Origin: Nocardia arthritidis NBRC 100137
GTDB lineage: Bacteria > Actinomycetota > Actinomycetes > Mycobacteriales > Mycobacteriaceae
Direction: 5' to 3'
NCBI RefSeq assembly: GCF_001612765.1
Contig: NZ_BDBB01000011.1
Coordinates: forward strand, 107,780 to 171,779
DNA: 64,000 nt
In this document: in pieces, positions 9,830-17,673 of the stretch
Layout of the letters: every line of letters starts with the position of its first letter
How positions within the stretch are numbered: position 1 is the stretch's first letter
Position numbers and translations under genes: made by a program
The notes under the pieces: model-generated
What the model was told of the DNA's origin: nothing
The model's database searches: none
The model's input: only the letters and a program-made list of their open reading frames with translations

Positions 9830-10147
9830 TCACCCCTCTTCCTCGGTCGGCGTTGTCGCGCCGCCCACCCGCGCGTCGTCAACCTTCCCGGTCGCCGTCT
9901 CGGAGGGGGCGTTGGCGGTCTCCTTGCGCTCGTCGTAGGGCGGCACCGCCGATTCGGTGCCGGACGGCGCTTCCGAGGTGAACTCGGTGCCCTTCTCGGT
10001 GTCGTCGGAGTGCGCGGAGGTCATCTCCTCGTGATGGATGTGCCCCGGCTCCCGATCCGCCGGACCACCGGCCGCGACGTCGGCCCCGGTGTCGCGCGAA
10101 CCCGGCGCGCCCCGTGCCGATTGCGGCTCTTCGCGATGCTCAGCCAT
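9830..10147 (-). CDS. Acidic, disordered 105-aa protein in the hydrogenase operon
   Basis: A low-complexity hydrophilic protein rich in Glu, Ala, Thr, Asp and Gly. It has a His pair (GHIHHEE) near residue 38 and ends TPTEEEG. No domain, helix or cysteine is visible, so it is probably disordered. It is kept as a gene because AGGAG lies 6 nt before the ATG and it fills the operon between DUF6893 and the protease without overlap. Function unknown; metal binding through HIHHEE is possible but speculative. Confidence 0.7.
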   Translation of the reverse strand: MAEHREEPQSARGAPGSRDTGADVAAGGPADREPGHIHHEEMTSAHSDDTEKGTEFTSEAPSGTESAVPPYDERKETANAPSETATGKVDDARVGGATTPTEEEG

Positions 10148-10168
10148 GATGCTCCTTTCCGTCGGCCG

Positions 10169-10288
10169 CTACATGTGCCGGATCTTGAGGTATCGCCGCA
10201 GATCCGGGATCGAGCGCACGCCGAGATACAATCCCGCCGCCACCAGCACGGCGACGACGGTTGTCGACACCACTCCCACGGTTTCCAT
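10169..10288 (-). CDS. 39-residue single-helix membrane peptide, DUF6893-like
   Basis: This short frame begins METVGVVSTTVVAVL. It has one hydrophobic helix (about residues 5-23) and a basic tail, VRSIPDLRRYLKIRHM. The RSIPDxxRYxxIR tail matches the tiny DUF6893 proteins of actinobacteria as I remember them. AAAGGAAG is positioned 6 nt before the ATG. It lies 13 nt after the 442-aa gene and 21 nt before the acidic-protein gene, so it is within the hydrogenase operon. It may anchor or scaffold the soluble hydrogenase at the membrane; that is inference. Confidence 0.8.
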   Translation of the reverse strand: METVGVVSTTVVAVLVAAGLYLGVRSIPDLRRYLKIRHM

Positions 10289-10301
10289 AGCGGACTTCCT
10301 T

Positions 10302-11630
10302 TCACTTCTCGGTGCCGTCGAGCGGCTCCACTTCGTCGGGGGCGAAATACAGGTAGCGGCCGTACCATTCGTGCAACTCGGCCGCCGGGTCGTCGTCCAG
10401 CACGACCCCGACGTGCGCCTGCCCGTCCACGTCCTCGTGGACCGAGACGACCCGGGCGCACCGGCCGTCGAAGAACAGATCCTGGGCGTCGGCCCGCCGC
10501 GACGGATGCAGCCGGACCCGGCTGCCCTTGCGCACGAGTACGCCCGCGACCGGCACCGCGTCGAGCTCGGGGCGAACGGCCTCGTCGGCCGCCGGATCCC
10601 ACCAGTCGAGGCCCTCGGGGATCTCCGGGATCAGTCCCGGACCTTCGGCGTGGGGGTCGCGCAGCACCCCGTGCAGCTGCCGCATCGCGTCGGGTGACAT
10701 GGCTTCACAGCGGTCGATGATCTCCCCCGCGCGCGGATCGGTGGCCCGCGCCCGCGCCTTCTCCGCGTCGGTCATCGTGAGGATCCGCAGTGTGAGGATC
10801 TCGTCGATCTCGGTGGAGTCGAACAGCGCGCCTTCGCTCTGCTCCGCGATCTCCGGGTGGTCGTAGAGGATGATCGGCGAGATCAGCAGCATGCTGTAGT
10901 CGCCGGGCGGCCCCGCGAGCACCGGGAAGCAGCGGTATCGATCGCAGCGGGCGGCCGCGGCCACCGCCTCCGGCGGCGGTTCCAGCAGCGAGACGAACTC
11001 GCCGCCGGTGATCTCCGCGATGACGTGCGCGCCGATCAGCGAGCGCGCGATGGCGTCGCGCTGGTCGGTCGCGGGTTCGCCCACATTGCGCAGGGTGACG
11101 GTCAGCCGCGAGAAGCCGTCGTCCCGGTCGGCCGCGAGTTCCAGCTCGCCCGCCAGCGGCAGCCGGGTCCGCACCAGCGTGCCTCGCCCGGGGGCGGCGG
11201 CCGTGGCGATCTCCTCGGTGTCGCGGCCGCCCGGGATGTCCAGCGGCCGCACGAGGCGGCCCGGCGGGACCGGACCGATGACGACCTCCTGCTCGACCGC
11301 CTCGTCCCAGGACAGCCACGACCGCTCGCCGTCGGACCACTCGGCGACGGACGCGCCGTCTCCGTCCATCACTTGGCGGCGTTGGAGCTGGAGGAATCGG
11401 ACGGTCAAGGTGATCTCCGGATGTTCGCCGGGAGCGACCAGGCACTGCGCCGACAGTGCCTGCTCCTCACCGAGCCCTGTTGCGGCGGCTCCGCGCGGCC
11501 CCAGCACCCCGAACTGCCATCGCGACTGGTTCTTGCGCGCGTCGGCCCGGTAGGGGTAGAGCAAGTAGCCCTCGTAGAGCACCGCGTCGGCAACGGCACG
11601 TGCGCGGGCGCGGGCGTCGGCGGTCGTCAC
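10302..11630 (-). CDS. 442-aa hydrogenase-operon protein of unknown function
   Basis: A soluble protein beginning (GTG) TTADARARARAVADAVLYEG and containing LLYPYRADARKNQSRWQFGV. The middle is beta-rich, with GEPATDQRDAIARSLIGAHV. Near residues 350-355 is LDWWDPAADE, and the C-terminus resembles a small beta-barrel (VAGVLVRKGSRVRLHP through HVGVVLDDDP). No metal-binding motif is evident. GTGA overlap with the DUF6084 gene shows coupling. Proteins of this type accompany group 1h hydrogenases in actinobacteria in my recollection, but I know of no assigned role. Confidence 0.85.
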   Translation of the reverse strand: MTTADARARARAVADAVLYEGYLLYPYRADARKNQSRWQFGVLGPRGAAATGLGEEQALSAQCLVAPGEHPEITLTVRFLQLQRRQVMDGDGASVAEWSDGERSWLSWDEAVEQEVVIGPVPPGRLVRPLDIPGGRDTEEIATAAAPGRGTLVRTRLPLAGELELAADRDDGFSRLTVTLRNVGEPATDQRDAIARSLIGAHVIAEITGGEFVSLLEPPPEAVAAAARCDRYRCFPVLAGPPGDYSMLLISPIILYDHPEIAEQSEGALFDSTEIDEILTLRILTMTDAEKARARATDPRAGEIIDRCEAMSPDAMRQLHGVLRDPHAEGPGLIPEIPEGLDWWDPAADEAVRPELDAVPVAGVLVRKGSRVRLHPSRRADAQDLFFDGRCARVVSVHEDVDGQAHVGVVLDDDPAAELHEWYGRYLYFAPDEVEPLDGTEK

Positions 11631-12274
11631 GGCGTCTCCTCGGTGTCGGTCAGCAGGCGGGTCACCGCGTCGTCGAAACCGGGCAGCCCGTGGCCGGACT
11701 TGTAGGCGGCGAGCGCACGGAGGGTGTCGTTGTGCAGCCGCACCCACCCGGAATTCGGGAAGTACGCGGCCATCAGATTTCGCCACACCGACACGGGCAT
11801 CTCGAACTTGTCCTCGCGGTCCCACGGGATCTGCTGGATGGCGAATCCGGTGCTGCCCCGGATGAAAACGGTTCCGCTGAACAGAAAGAGCAGCGGAACC
11901 ACACCGTCGCGCAACGCGTGCAGGTACTTCGACCCGGTCACCTCGAAGTCGTAGGTGCACGGCATCGGCAGATCCACTTCGGCGCCGCCGGTGAAACCCG
12001 GAATCATGGTGGCGCAGTGCATCCAGAGAAACGAACGCTGGGTCTCGTGCCACCGTTCGCGCGGACCGAACAGATCGACCAGGCCCGCGGCCTCCTCGTC
12101 GGAGTAGCCGCGGCGGAACGGCTCGATGCGCACCTGCGCGCGCAGGGCGATGGCGTGCACGGGTTCCTCCCCGAGCGCGGCGATGCCGACGCGCGCGGAC
12201 AGGATCGGCGCGACGGCGTACGGCTCGGGTTTCATCTCGAGCACGGCGAACGTCGTCGAGTACACCGGGCTCAT
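11627..12274 (-). CDS. DUF6084-like hydrogenase-associated protein
   Basis: A 215-aa soluble protein beginning MSPVYSTTFAVLEMKPEPYA. Features include VHAIALRAQVRIEPFRRGYS, the motif RSFLWMHCATMIPGFTG, and FAIQQIPWDREDKFEMPVSV. It overlaps both neighbours by 4 nt (ATGA and GTGA). Predicted mostly beta. I assign DUF6084 from memory of actinobacterial hydrogenase loci. No catalytic motif is apparent. Confidence 0.83.
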   Translation of the reverse strand: MSPVYSTTFAVLEMKPEPYAVAPILSARVGIAALGEEPVHAIALRAQVRIEPFRRGYSDEEAAGLVDLFGPRERWHETQRSFLWMHCATMIPGFTGGAEVDLPMPCTYDFEVTGSKYLHALRDGVVPLLFLFSGTVFIRGSTGFAIQQIPWDREDKFEMPVSVWRNLMAAYFPNSGWVRLHNDTLRALAAYKSGHGLPGFDDAVTRLLTDTEETP

Positions 12275-12906
12275 GCCGCACCCCCCGCTCTCGCACGCGC
12301 CGCCGCCTCGGCGAAGAACTGTTCCAGATACCGGTGCACGTCCTGACCACCGTCGAATCCATGCCACAGCAACCGCATCCGGCCGACGAACTCGTAACAG
12401 GCGTCGATCGGCAGCAGCAGGCAGGCCGCCTGCTCGGCGCGGCGGTCCGGCACCCGGATGAGCAGTGCCTCCACGTCGGGAGCGAGCACATCCAGCTCGG
12501 GATGCCGGTGCAGGATCGCGTTCCATTGCTCCAGCGGCAATTCCGATTCCGTCGCGCCCGCGGGCCCGGGATAGAACGCCACCGTCCGCTCCAGGGCGGA
12601 ATTGCGGAAGAAGAACGCCAGGCTGACCGGGATCTCCAGCGCGTCCCACTCCGCCCCGCTGATCGTGAAATCGGGGAACCCGAGATACCGATCCGGCACC
12701 GCTCGATAGCGCAGCGCCGCGTTCTGGTCGACGAACAGCAGATAGCAGCCGCGGCACACGCACATCAGCTGCCTGCCTTCGACGTCCACGACGTGCTGGT
12801 GCTGCTCGGCGATCGGCTCCGCGCACATCTCGCACCGTTCGCCGGGCCGGGGATCGGGCCCGCGGTCGGCGGCGATCCGCTGGAGCGCGCGAAACGGTGT
12901 GCTCAC
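12271..12906 (-). CDS. DUF5947-like protein with an N-terminal four-Cys site
   Basis: A 211-aa protein with a GTG start in a GTGA overlap. Residues 22-50 hold RCEMCAEPIAEQH and LMCVCRGCYLLF. These give CxxC plus CxCxxC, resembling a zinc ribbon or small iron site. The rest is an alpha/beta domain with FPDFTISGAEWDALEIPVSL and ending ACYEFVGRMRLLWHGFDGG. I associate this with DUF5947, found next to DUF6084 in hydrogenase clusters. A metal-binding accessory factor is a reasonable inference. Confidence 0.85.
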   Translation of the reverse strand: MSTPFRALQRIAADRGPDPRPGERCEMCAEPIAEQHQHVVDVEGRQLMCVCRGCYLLFVDQNAALRYRAVPDRYLGFPDFTISGAEWDALEIPVSLAFFFRNSALERTVAFYPGPAGATESELPLEQWNAILHRHPELDVLAPDVEALLIRVPDRRAEQAACLLLPIDACYEFVGRMRLLWHGFDGGQDVHRYLEQFFAEAAARARAGGAA

Positions 12907-13817
12907 CCGTGCACCCCCACCGGCACCGCCACCGACAGTTCGCCGGATCGCACGAGCACGGGAAGCGGCTCGAGATGTCCATCGCCGTCGACCCGGGCGC
13001 CCGCGTGCACCACGTCGTAATGCGCCCGGCAGGTGGGGCACCGCAGCACCGCGTCGCCGACCGGGAATCCCACGCGCCGTTCCAGCACCGCGCCCGCGAG
13101 GGAGCGGTCGCACCCGGGACAGTGGTCCCGGTAGGCGTACAGCTCCTCGCCCACCCGGCAGGCCAGCACGGTCAGCCCGGCGACGTCGAAGCCACCCACC
13201 TCGCTCGCATTCAGCTCGGCCAGTTCGGGGACCGCGACCCAGTTGCCGGACCGCGCGCCGTCCGCGCGCACGCGTGAGAACAGCGAGTCGGCGGAGATCA
13301 CCCCCGCCGACTCCGTCTGCGCGGCCACGACTTCGATGGACTCGATTTCCGGCGCCGCCGCCCGCACCGCGTCCTCGACGGCCAGTTCGAGTGTCACCGA
13401 CGAGGACGGACAGCTCTTGCAGCTACCCGCCAGTTCCAAGCGGACCACCCCGTCGACGATGTCGACCAGGTGGACGCCGCCGCCGTGCGAACCGAGGTAG
13501 GGGCGCACGCTGTCCAGCGCGGTGCGCACCCGGGTGGACACATCGTGCGGATGCAACCCGTGCACCAGCAGCAGGCTCGCGACCAGATCGTCACGGGCCA
13601 ACCGCTCGACCGCGTCCGCGTCGAGCAGCGCGACCGCGCGGGTCAGCCCCGCGCCGTAGAGTCCGACCAGTTCGCGCACGAGTTGCTCGGCGCGCTCGCG
13701 GGCGAGCGCACCGCCCGCCGAACTCGCCTCCAGCAAGGTTTCGATGCGATCGCCGGCTTCTCGCCACCGGGCCGTATCGAGTGTCGCGTCGTCCTGGTCG
13801 TCCGGGCGATCCTCCAC
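12903..13817 (-). CDS. NifU-like domain fused to a Rieske-fold domain with four cysteines
   Basis: A 304-aa protein directly downstream of the large subunit. The first roughly 100 residues are helical. A NifU C-terminal-type domain follows (about 95-175) with SHGGGVHLVDI and the CxxC of GSCKSCPSSS. The last domain has a Rieske-like layout: VGEELYAYRDHCPGC, 23 residues, then CPTCRAHYDV. The usual His ligands are replaced, giving C-x2-C-x23-C-x2-C. The site could hold a rubredoxin-type Fe, an all-Cys cluster or Zn. The second of two GTG codons is chosen because GGAGG lies 5 nt upstream; starting at 13823 adds two residues. An electron-carrier or cluster-assembly role is likely. Confidence 0.9.
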   Translation of the reverse strand: MEDRPDDQDDATLDTARWREAGDRIETLLEASSAGGALARERAEQLVRELVGLYGAGLTRAVALLDADAVERLARDDLVASLLLVHGLHPHDVSTRVRTALDSVRPYLGSHGGGVHLVDIVDGVVRLELAGSCKSCPSSSVTLELAVEDAVRAAAPEIESIEVVAAQTESAGVISADSLFSRVRADGARSGNWVAVPELAELNASEVGGFDVAGLTVLACRVGEELYAYRDHCPGCDRSLAGAVLERRVGFPVGDAVLRCPTCRAHYDVVHAGARVDGDGHLEPLPVLVRSGELSVAVPVGVHG

Positions 13818-13849
13818 CGTCACCTCCGGTCGTTTCTCCCGACGCGGAC

Positions 13850-15646
13850 TCACTCGGGGGTGAGCGTCTGCGTCGGAGAGTGCAGTTTCTCCAGCGACTT
13901 TCCGTTGCCGAGATACATGTGCACGCCGCACGGCAGGCACGGATCGAAACTGCGCACCGTGCGCATGATGTCGATGCCCTTGAAGTGCTCGCGGTCGTTC
14001 TCCTCGAAGATCGGCTGGCCCTGCACCGCGTCCTCGTAGGGTCCGGGCGTGCCGTAGCTGTCGCGCGGGCTGGCATTCCACGGCGTCGGCGGATACGGGT
14101 GGTAGTTGGCGATCTTGCCGTCCCGGATCACCATGTGATGCGACAGCACGCCGCGCACGGCTTCGGTGAAACCGCAGCCGATGCCTTCCGCTGGGACCTC
14201 GAACTTCTCCCAGGTCTTGGTGTGGCCGGCCCGGATCTCCGTCATCGCCTTCTCCGCGAAGTGCAGCGCGCAGGCCGCCGCGTACGCCTGGAAATAGGTG
14301 CGCGCGCGGTTGCGCTCGAGGGTGTTGCTGCCGTGCACGGGGATTTTCCACTCCAGCGTGACCGGGCCTTTGAGCGCGGTCTTGGGCAGGTTGATCTGCA
14401 CGCTGTTCCCGGTCGACTTCACGTACCCGATGTCGACCAGGTCGGCCAGCGCTGTCGCCCACAGCCGTGCCAGCGGGCCACCGCCGGTGTCCAGGGAGAG
14501 GTGGTCGGTGCCGTCGAACCAGCGCGGCGACATCACCCAGCTGTACTTCTCGTCCAGGTCTCGCTTCTGCGGCCGCGGGTTGGTGTGCTGGTTCCAGGGG
14601 TGGCGCCGGTCCACGGGGTTGCCCAGCGGATCGGTCTTCACGAACATCTCCTGATCGGTCCAGTCCTCGTAGTACGAACTGCCCAGCAGGATCCGCAGAC
14701 CCAGGTTGATGTCGACCAGGGAGGTGGTCAGCAGCTTGCCGTCGACCACGACGCCGGGGGTGACGAACATCTTGCGTCCCCAGTCCTCCATGTCCTTGTA
14801 CTCGAAATTGCAGAATTCCGGGTCCTGGAACGAGCCCCAGCAGCCCAGCAGCGTGCGCCGCAGACCTACCTTCTCGTACCCCGGCAGCGCCTCGTAGAAG
14901 AAGTCGAACAGGTCGTCGTGCATCGGCACGACCTTCTTCATGAACTCCACATAGCGCATCAGCCGGGACAGGTAATCGGTCATCAGCTGGATCGTCGCGA
15001 CCGTGCCCGGTCCCCCGGGATACAGCGTGGACGGGTGGACGTGCCTACCTTCCATCAGGCAGAACATCTCCCGGGTGATCCGGCTGACCTGCAGCGCCTC
15101 CCGGTAGAACTCACCGGTGAACGGGTTGAGCGCCCGCATGATGTCGGCGATCGTGCGATACCCGTGGTCGCCCGCGTGCGGCGCCTCGGTGTTCTCCGCC
15201 CTGGCCAGCACGCCCGGGTTGGTTTCGGAGACCATCTTCTCGCAGTAGTCCACGCCGACCAGGTTCTCCTGGAAGATGTTGTGGTCGAACATGTACTCGG
15301 CGGCTTCGCCCAGATTCACGACCCACTCGCCGAGGTGCGGCGGGCGCACGCCGTAGGCCATGTTCTGGCAGTAGCACGAACAGGTGGCGTGGTTGTCGCC
15401 GCAGATGCCGCAGATGCGGCTGGTGATGAAGTGCGCGTCGCGCGGGTCCTTGCCCTTCATGAAGATCGAATAGCCGCGGAAGATGGACGAGGTGCTGTGG
15501 CACTCGATCACTTCCCGGTTCTCGAAGTCGATTTTGGTGTAGATGCCGAGGCTGCCGACGATGCGGGTGATCGGGTCCCACGCCATCTCGACGAGACGGT
15601 CCGGCTCGATCGTCCGGTGCGACGGCTCCGGGATGATCTGTGTCAT
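13850..15646 (-). CDS. hhyL: [NiFe] hydrogenase large subunit, group 1h
   Basis: A 598-aa catalytic subunit. Nickel ligands are in RICGICGDNH (Cys79, Cys82) and FDPCLPCGVH (Cys570, Cys573). The protein continues 22 residues beyond His576, which is the peptide removed by the maturation protease. The start MTQIIPEPSH has AGGAGG 8 nt upstream and sits 11 nt after the small-subunit stop. WDPITRIVGSLGIYTKID and EGRHVHPSTLYPGG fit the actinobacterial oxygen-insensitive group. By family knowledge it splits H2 at atmospheric concentration and feeds the respiratory chain. Confidence 0.97.
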   Translation of the reverse strand: MTQIIPEPSHRTIEPDRLVEMAWDPITRIVGSLGIYTKIDFENREVIECHSTSSIFRGYSIFMKGKDPRDAHFITSRICGICGDNHATCSCYCQNMAYGVRPPHLGEWVVNLGEAAEYMFDHNIFQENLVGVDYCEKMVSETNPGVLARAENTEAPHAGDHGYRTIADIMRALNPFTGEFYREALQVSRITREMFCLMEGRHVHPSTLYPGGPGTVATIQLMTDYLSRLMRYVEFMKKVVPMHDDLFDFFYEALPGYEKVGLRRTLLGCWGSFQDPEFCNFEYKDMEDWGRKMFVTPGVVVDGKLLTTSLVDINLGLRILLGSSYYEDWTDQEMFVKTDPLGNPVDRRHPWNQHTNPRPQKRDLDEKYSWVMSPRWFDGTDHLSLDTGGGPLARLWATALADLVDIGYVKSTGNSVQINLPKTALKGPVTLEWKIPVHGSNTLERNRARTYFQAYAAACALHFAEKAMTEIRAGHTKTWEKFEVPAEGIGCGFTEAVRGVLSHHMVIRDGKIANYHPYPPTPWNASPRDSYGTPGPYEDAVQGQPIFEENDREHFKGIDIMRTVRSFDPCLPCGVHMYLGNGKSLEKLHSPTQTLTPE

Positions 15647-15657
15647 CAGAGATCCTC

Positions 15658-16713
15658 CTACCAAGTGCGGGTCGCGCCGGTCTCGAGCTTCCGTCCCCGG
15701 TGCCGCCAGTGCGGCTCCTTGTCGACCGTGCGTCCGGTGATGTGACGGAGGCTGCGGATCACCGATCCGTAGAGCCCCGATGCGCTGGACGAGAGCTTCC
15801 CGCCGGGCGGTTCGTCCATGAACGGCATGAACTTGTCCGGGAAGCCGGGCATGGTGCAGCCGATGCAGATGCCGCCGACGTTCGGGCAGCCGCCCAAGCC
15901 GTTGATCCAGCCCCGCTTGGGGACGTTGCACTTGACCACGGGCCCCCAGCAGCCGAGCTTCACAATGCATTTCGGTGAGCCGTACTCGGTGGCGAACTCA
16001 CCCTGCTCGTAGTAGCCCGCGCGGTCGCAGCCCTCGTGCACGGTCGCCCCGAACAGCCACTTGGGCCGCAGCGCCTCGTCGAGGGGGATCATCGGCGCCT
16101 GTCCGGTCGCCATGTACAGCAGATAGGTGAGCGTCTCCGACATGTTGTCCGGCTGGATCGGGCAGCCCGGCACGCACACGATCGGAATACCCGCCTTGCT
16201 CTTCCAGTCCCAGCCGAGGTAGTCCGGCACACCCATCGCGCCGGTCGGGTTGCCCGCCATCGCGTGGATGCCGCCGTAGGTCGCGCAGGTGCCCGCCGCC
16301 ACGATGGCCGTGGCCTTCGGCGCGAGATGGTCCAGCCATTCGCTGGTCGTCATGGGCTGGCCGGTGGCGGGATTGTTGCCGAACCCGCACCAATAGCCCT
16401 CTTCCTTGATCTGCTCGTTGGGAATCGAGCCCTCGACCACCAGAACGAACGGCTCGAGTTCCCCGCGGTCGGCCTTGAAGAACCACTCCAGGAAATCATC
16501 GGCGCCGCCGTTCGGCCCGCACTCGAAGTCGATGAGCGGCCAATGCACGGCGATCTTGGGCAGACCGGGCAGGGCGCCGAGAGCGATTTCTTCGATGCTC
16601 GGCTGCGTGGCCGCCGTCAAGGCGACCGAGTCACCGTCACAACTGAGTCCGGCGTTGATCCAGAGAACGTGGATCAGCGTTTCTTCGGCTCGTACTGCTT
16701 CCTGAGTGGGCAT
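15658..16713 (-). CDS. hhyS: [NiFe] hydrogenase small subunit, group 1h, Asp-ligated proximal cluster
   Basis: A 351-aa electron-transfer subunit with three Fe-S clusters. The N-terminal motif is WINAGLSCDGDS. Where most small subunits have CxxC, here Cys25 is paired with Asp28, the hallmark of the actinobacterial group 1h enzymes whose proximal [4Fe-4S] has one Asp ligand. Other cluster cysteines are in GTCATYGG, CVPGCPIQPDN, HEGCDRAGYY, KLGCWGP and GGCPNVGGICIGCTMPGFP. No Tat signal is present, so the enzyme is cytoplasmic-facing. The start at 16713 has GGAAGGTGG upstream; the longer frame to 16800 runs through the candidate operator. Confidence 0.96.
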   Translation of the reverse strand: MPTQEAVRAEETLIHVLWINAGLSCDGDSVALTAATQPSIEEIALGALPGLPKIAVHWPLIDFECGPNGGADDFLEWFFKADRGELEPFVLVVEGSIPNEQIKEEGYWCGFGNNPATGQPMTTSEWLDHLAPKATAIVAAGTCATYGGIHAMAGNPTGAMGVPDYLGWDWKSKAGIPIVCVPGCPIQPDNMSETLTYLLYMATGQAPMIPLDEALRPKWLFGATVHEGCDRAGYYEQGEFATEYGSPKCIVKLGCWGPVVKCNVPKRGWINGLGGCPNVGGICIGCTMPGFPDKFMPFMDEPPGGKLSSSASGLYGSVIRSLRHITGRTVDKEPHWRHRGRKLETGATRTW

Positions 16714-16785
16714 GTCTCGCCACCTTCCGCAGCGGACCACCGGGGGCCGAATCTCGCCTTTCTCGAAGAAGGGGTCACCCGTAGA

Positions 16786-16801
16786 TGTGATCCTGATCAC
16801 T
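16786..16801 (-). promoter_or_regulatory. CRP/FNR-family-like operator before hhyS
   Basis: TGTGA-TCCTGA-TCACT matches the CRP/GlxR layout TGTGA-N6-TCACA at 9 of 10 fixed positions and contains the inverted repeat GTGATC/GATCAC. It lies 73 bp upstream of the hhyS start and 6 bp beyond the hypB stop, in the only sizeable gap (93 nt) inside the hypAB-hhySL run. Confidence 0.45.
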
Positions 16802-16806
16802 TCACC

Positions 16807-17673
16807 TTAAGCGCGCCCGGCGGCTTCCTCAAGAGCCGCCGAACCGGCCGCGCGACGCCGGGCGGCCAGCCAGTCATACCAGGTAGACAGGCCTGCACCG
16901 CTGCTCACGGACAGCGGAAGGACCTCGACGCCGGGATGTAGCGAATGGATGTACTCCCGGCATCGGTCCAGATCGAAATCGACATACGGCAGCAGATCGG
17001 TCTTGTTCACCAGCACCAGGCCTGCCGCCTGGAACATGTGTGGATACTTCAGCGGTTTGTCGGTCCCCTCGGTCACCGAGATGACGACCACCTTCTCCCG
17101 CTCCCCCAGGTCGAACAGCGCCGGGCAGACCAGGTTGCCGACGTTCTCGACGAACAACAGCGTGCCCGGCGCCGGGTCGAGCTTCTCCAACGCGCGATAC
17201 ATCATCTCGGCGTCCAGGTGACATCCCGCCCCGGTGTTGATCTGCACGACCCGGCACCCGGTGGCCTGGATCCGTTCGGCGTCGAGCAATGTCGCCTGGT
17301 CACCCTCGATCACCGCGATCGGGGTCCGGCCGGACTCGCGGATGGTGCGTTCCAGCAGACTGGTCTTGCCCGCGCCCGGCGAGCTGGTCATGTTGAGCGC
17401 GACGATGTCGCGCTCGGCCAGCCAGGCCCGGTTGCGCTGCGCCAGTTCGTCGTTCTTGGCCAGCACCTTCAGCTCGAGGCTGACGGTCTCGGTGGCGGGC
17501 AGGTGGACGTGGTCGGCGTCCGGCCCGTGCGTGTGCTCGTGGTCCAGGACCTGCGCATGCTCATGGGGATGCGGGTGCTCATGATCGTGGCCGTGCGCCT
17601 CGGAGTGCTGGTGGTCGTGCGGGACGCGAATCAGCGCGGCGGCGTCGTCGCCGCACCCGCAGGTTGCGCACAT
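16807..17673 (-). CDS. hypB: Hydrogenase nickel-incorporation GTPase HypB
   Basis: A 288-aa SIMIBI GTPase that delivers nickel with HypA. It starts MCATCGCGDD, the N-terminal high-affinity CxxCGC-type metal site. Residues 19-57 contain 15 histidines, a nickel-storage region. The P-loop SSPGAGKTSL is at 97-106, and GAGCHLDAEM and FVENVGNLVCPALFDLG are the conserved metal and switch regions; NKTDLLPY gives guanine specificity. It overlaps the hypA 3' end by 43 nt in another frame. The His-rich stretch supports storage as well as delivery. Confidence 0.98.
   Translation of the reverse strand: MCATCGCGDDAAALIRVPHDHQHSEAHGHDHEHPHPHEHAQVLDHEHTHGPDADHVHLPATETVSLELKVLAKNDELAQRNRAWLAERDIVALNMTSSPGAGKTSLLERTIRESGRTPIAVIEGDQATLLDAERIQATGCRVVQINTGAGCHLDAEMMYRALEKLDPAPGTLLFVENVGNLVCPALFDLGEREKVVVISVTEGTDKPLKYPHMFQAAGLVLVNKTDLLPYVDFDLDRCREYIHSLHPGVEVLPLSVSSGAGLSTWYDWLAARRRAAGSAALEEAAGRA

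Noticed and set aside
17631..17673. 43-nt hypA/hypB overlap as a frameshift error
   Set aside because: Both proteins have intact conserved cores; the overlap involves only a non-conserved HypA tail and the true HypB N-terminus MCATCGCG.
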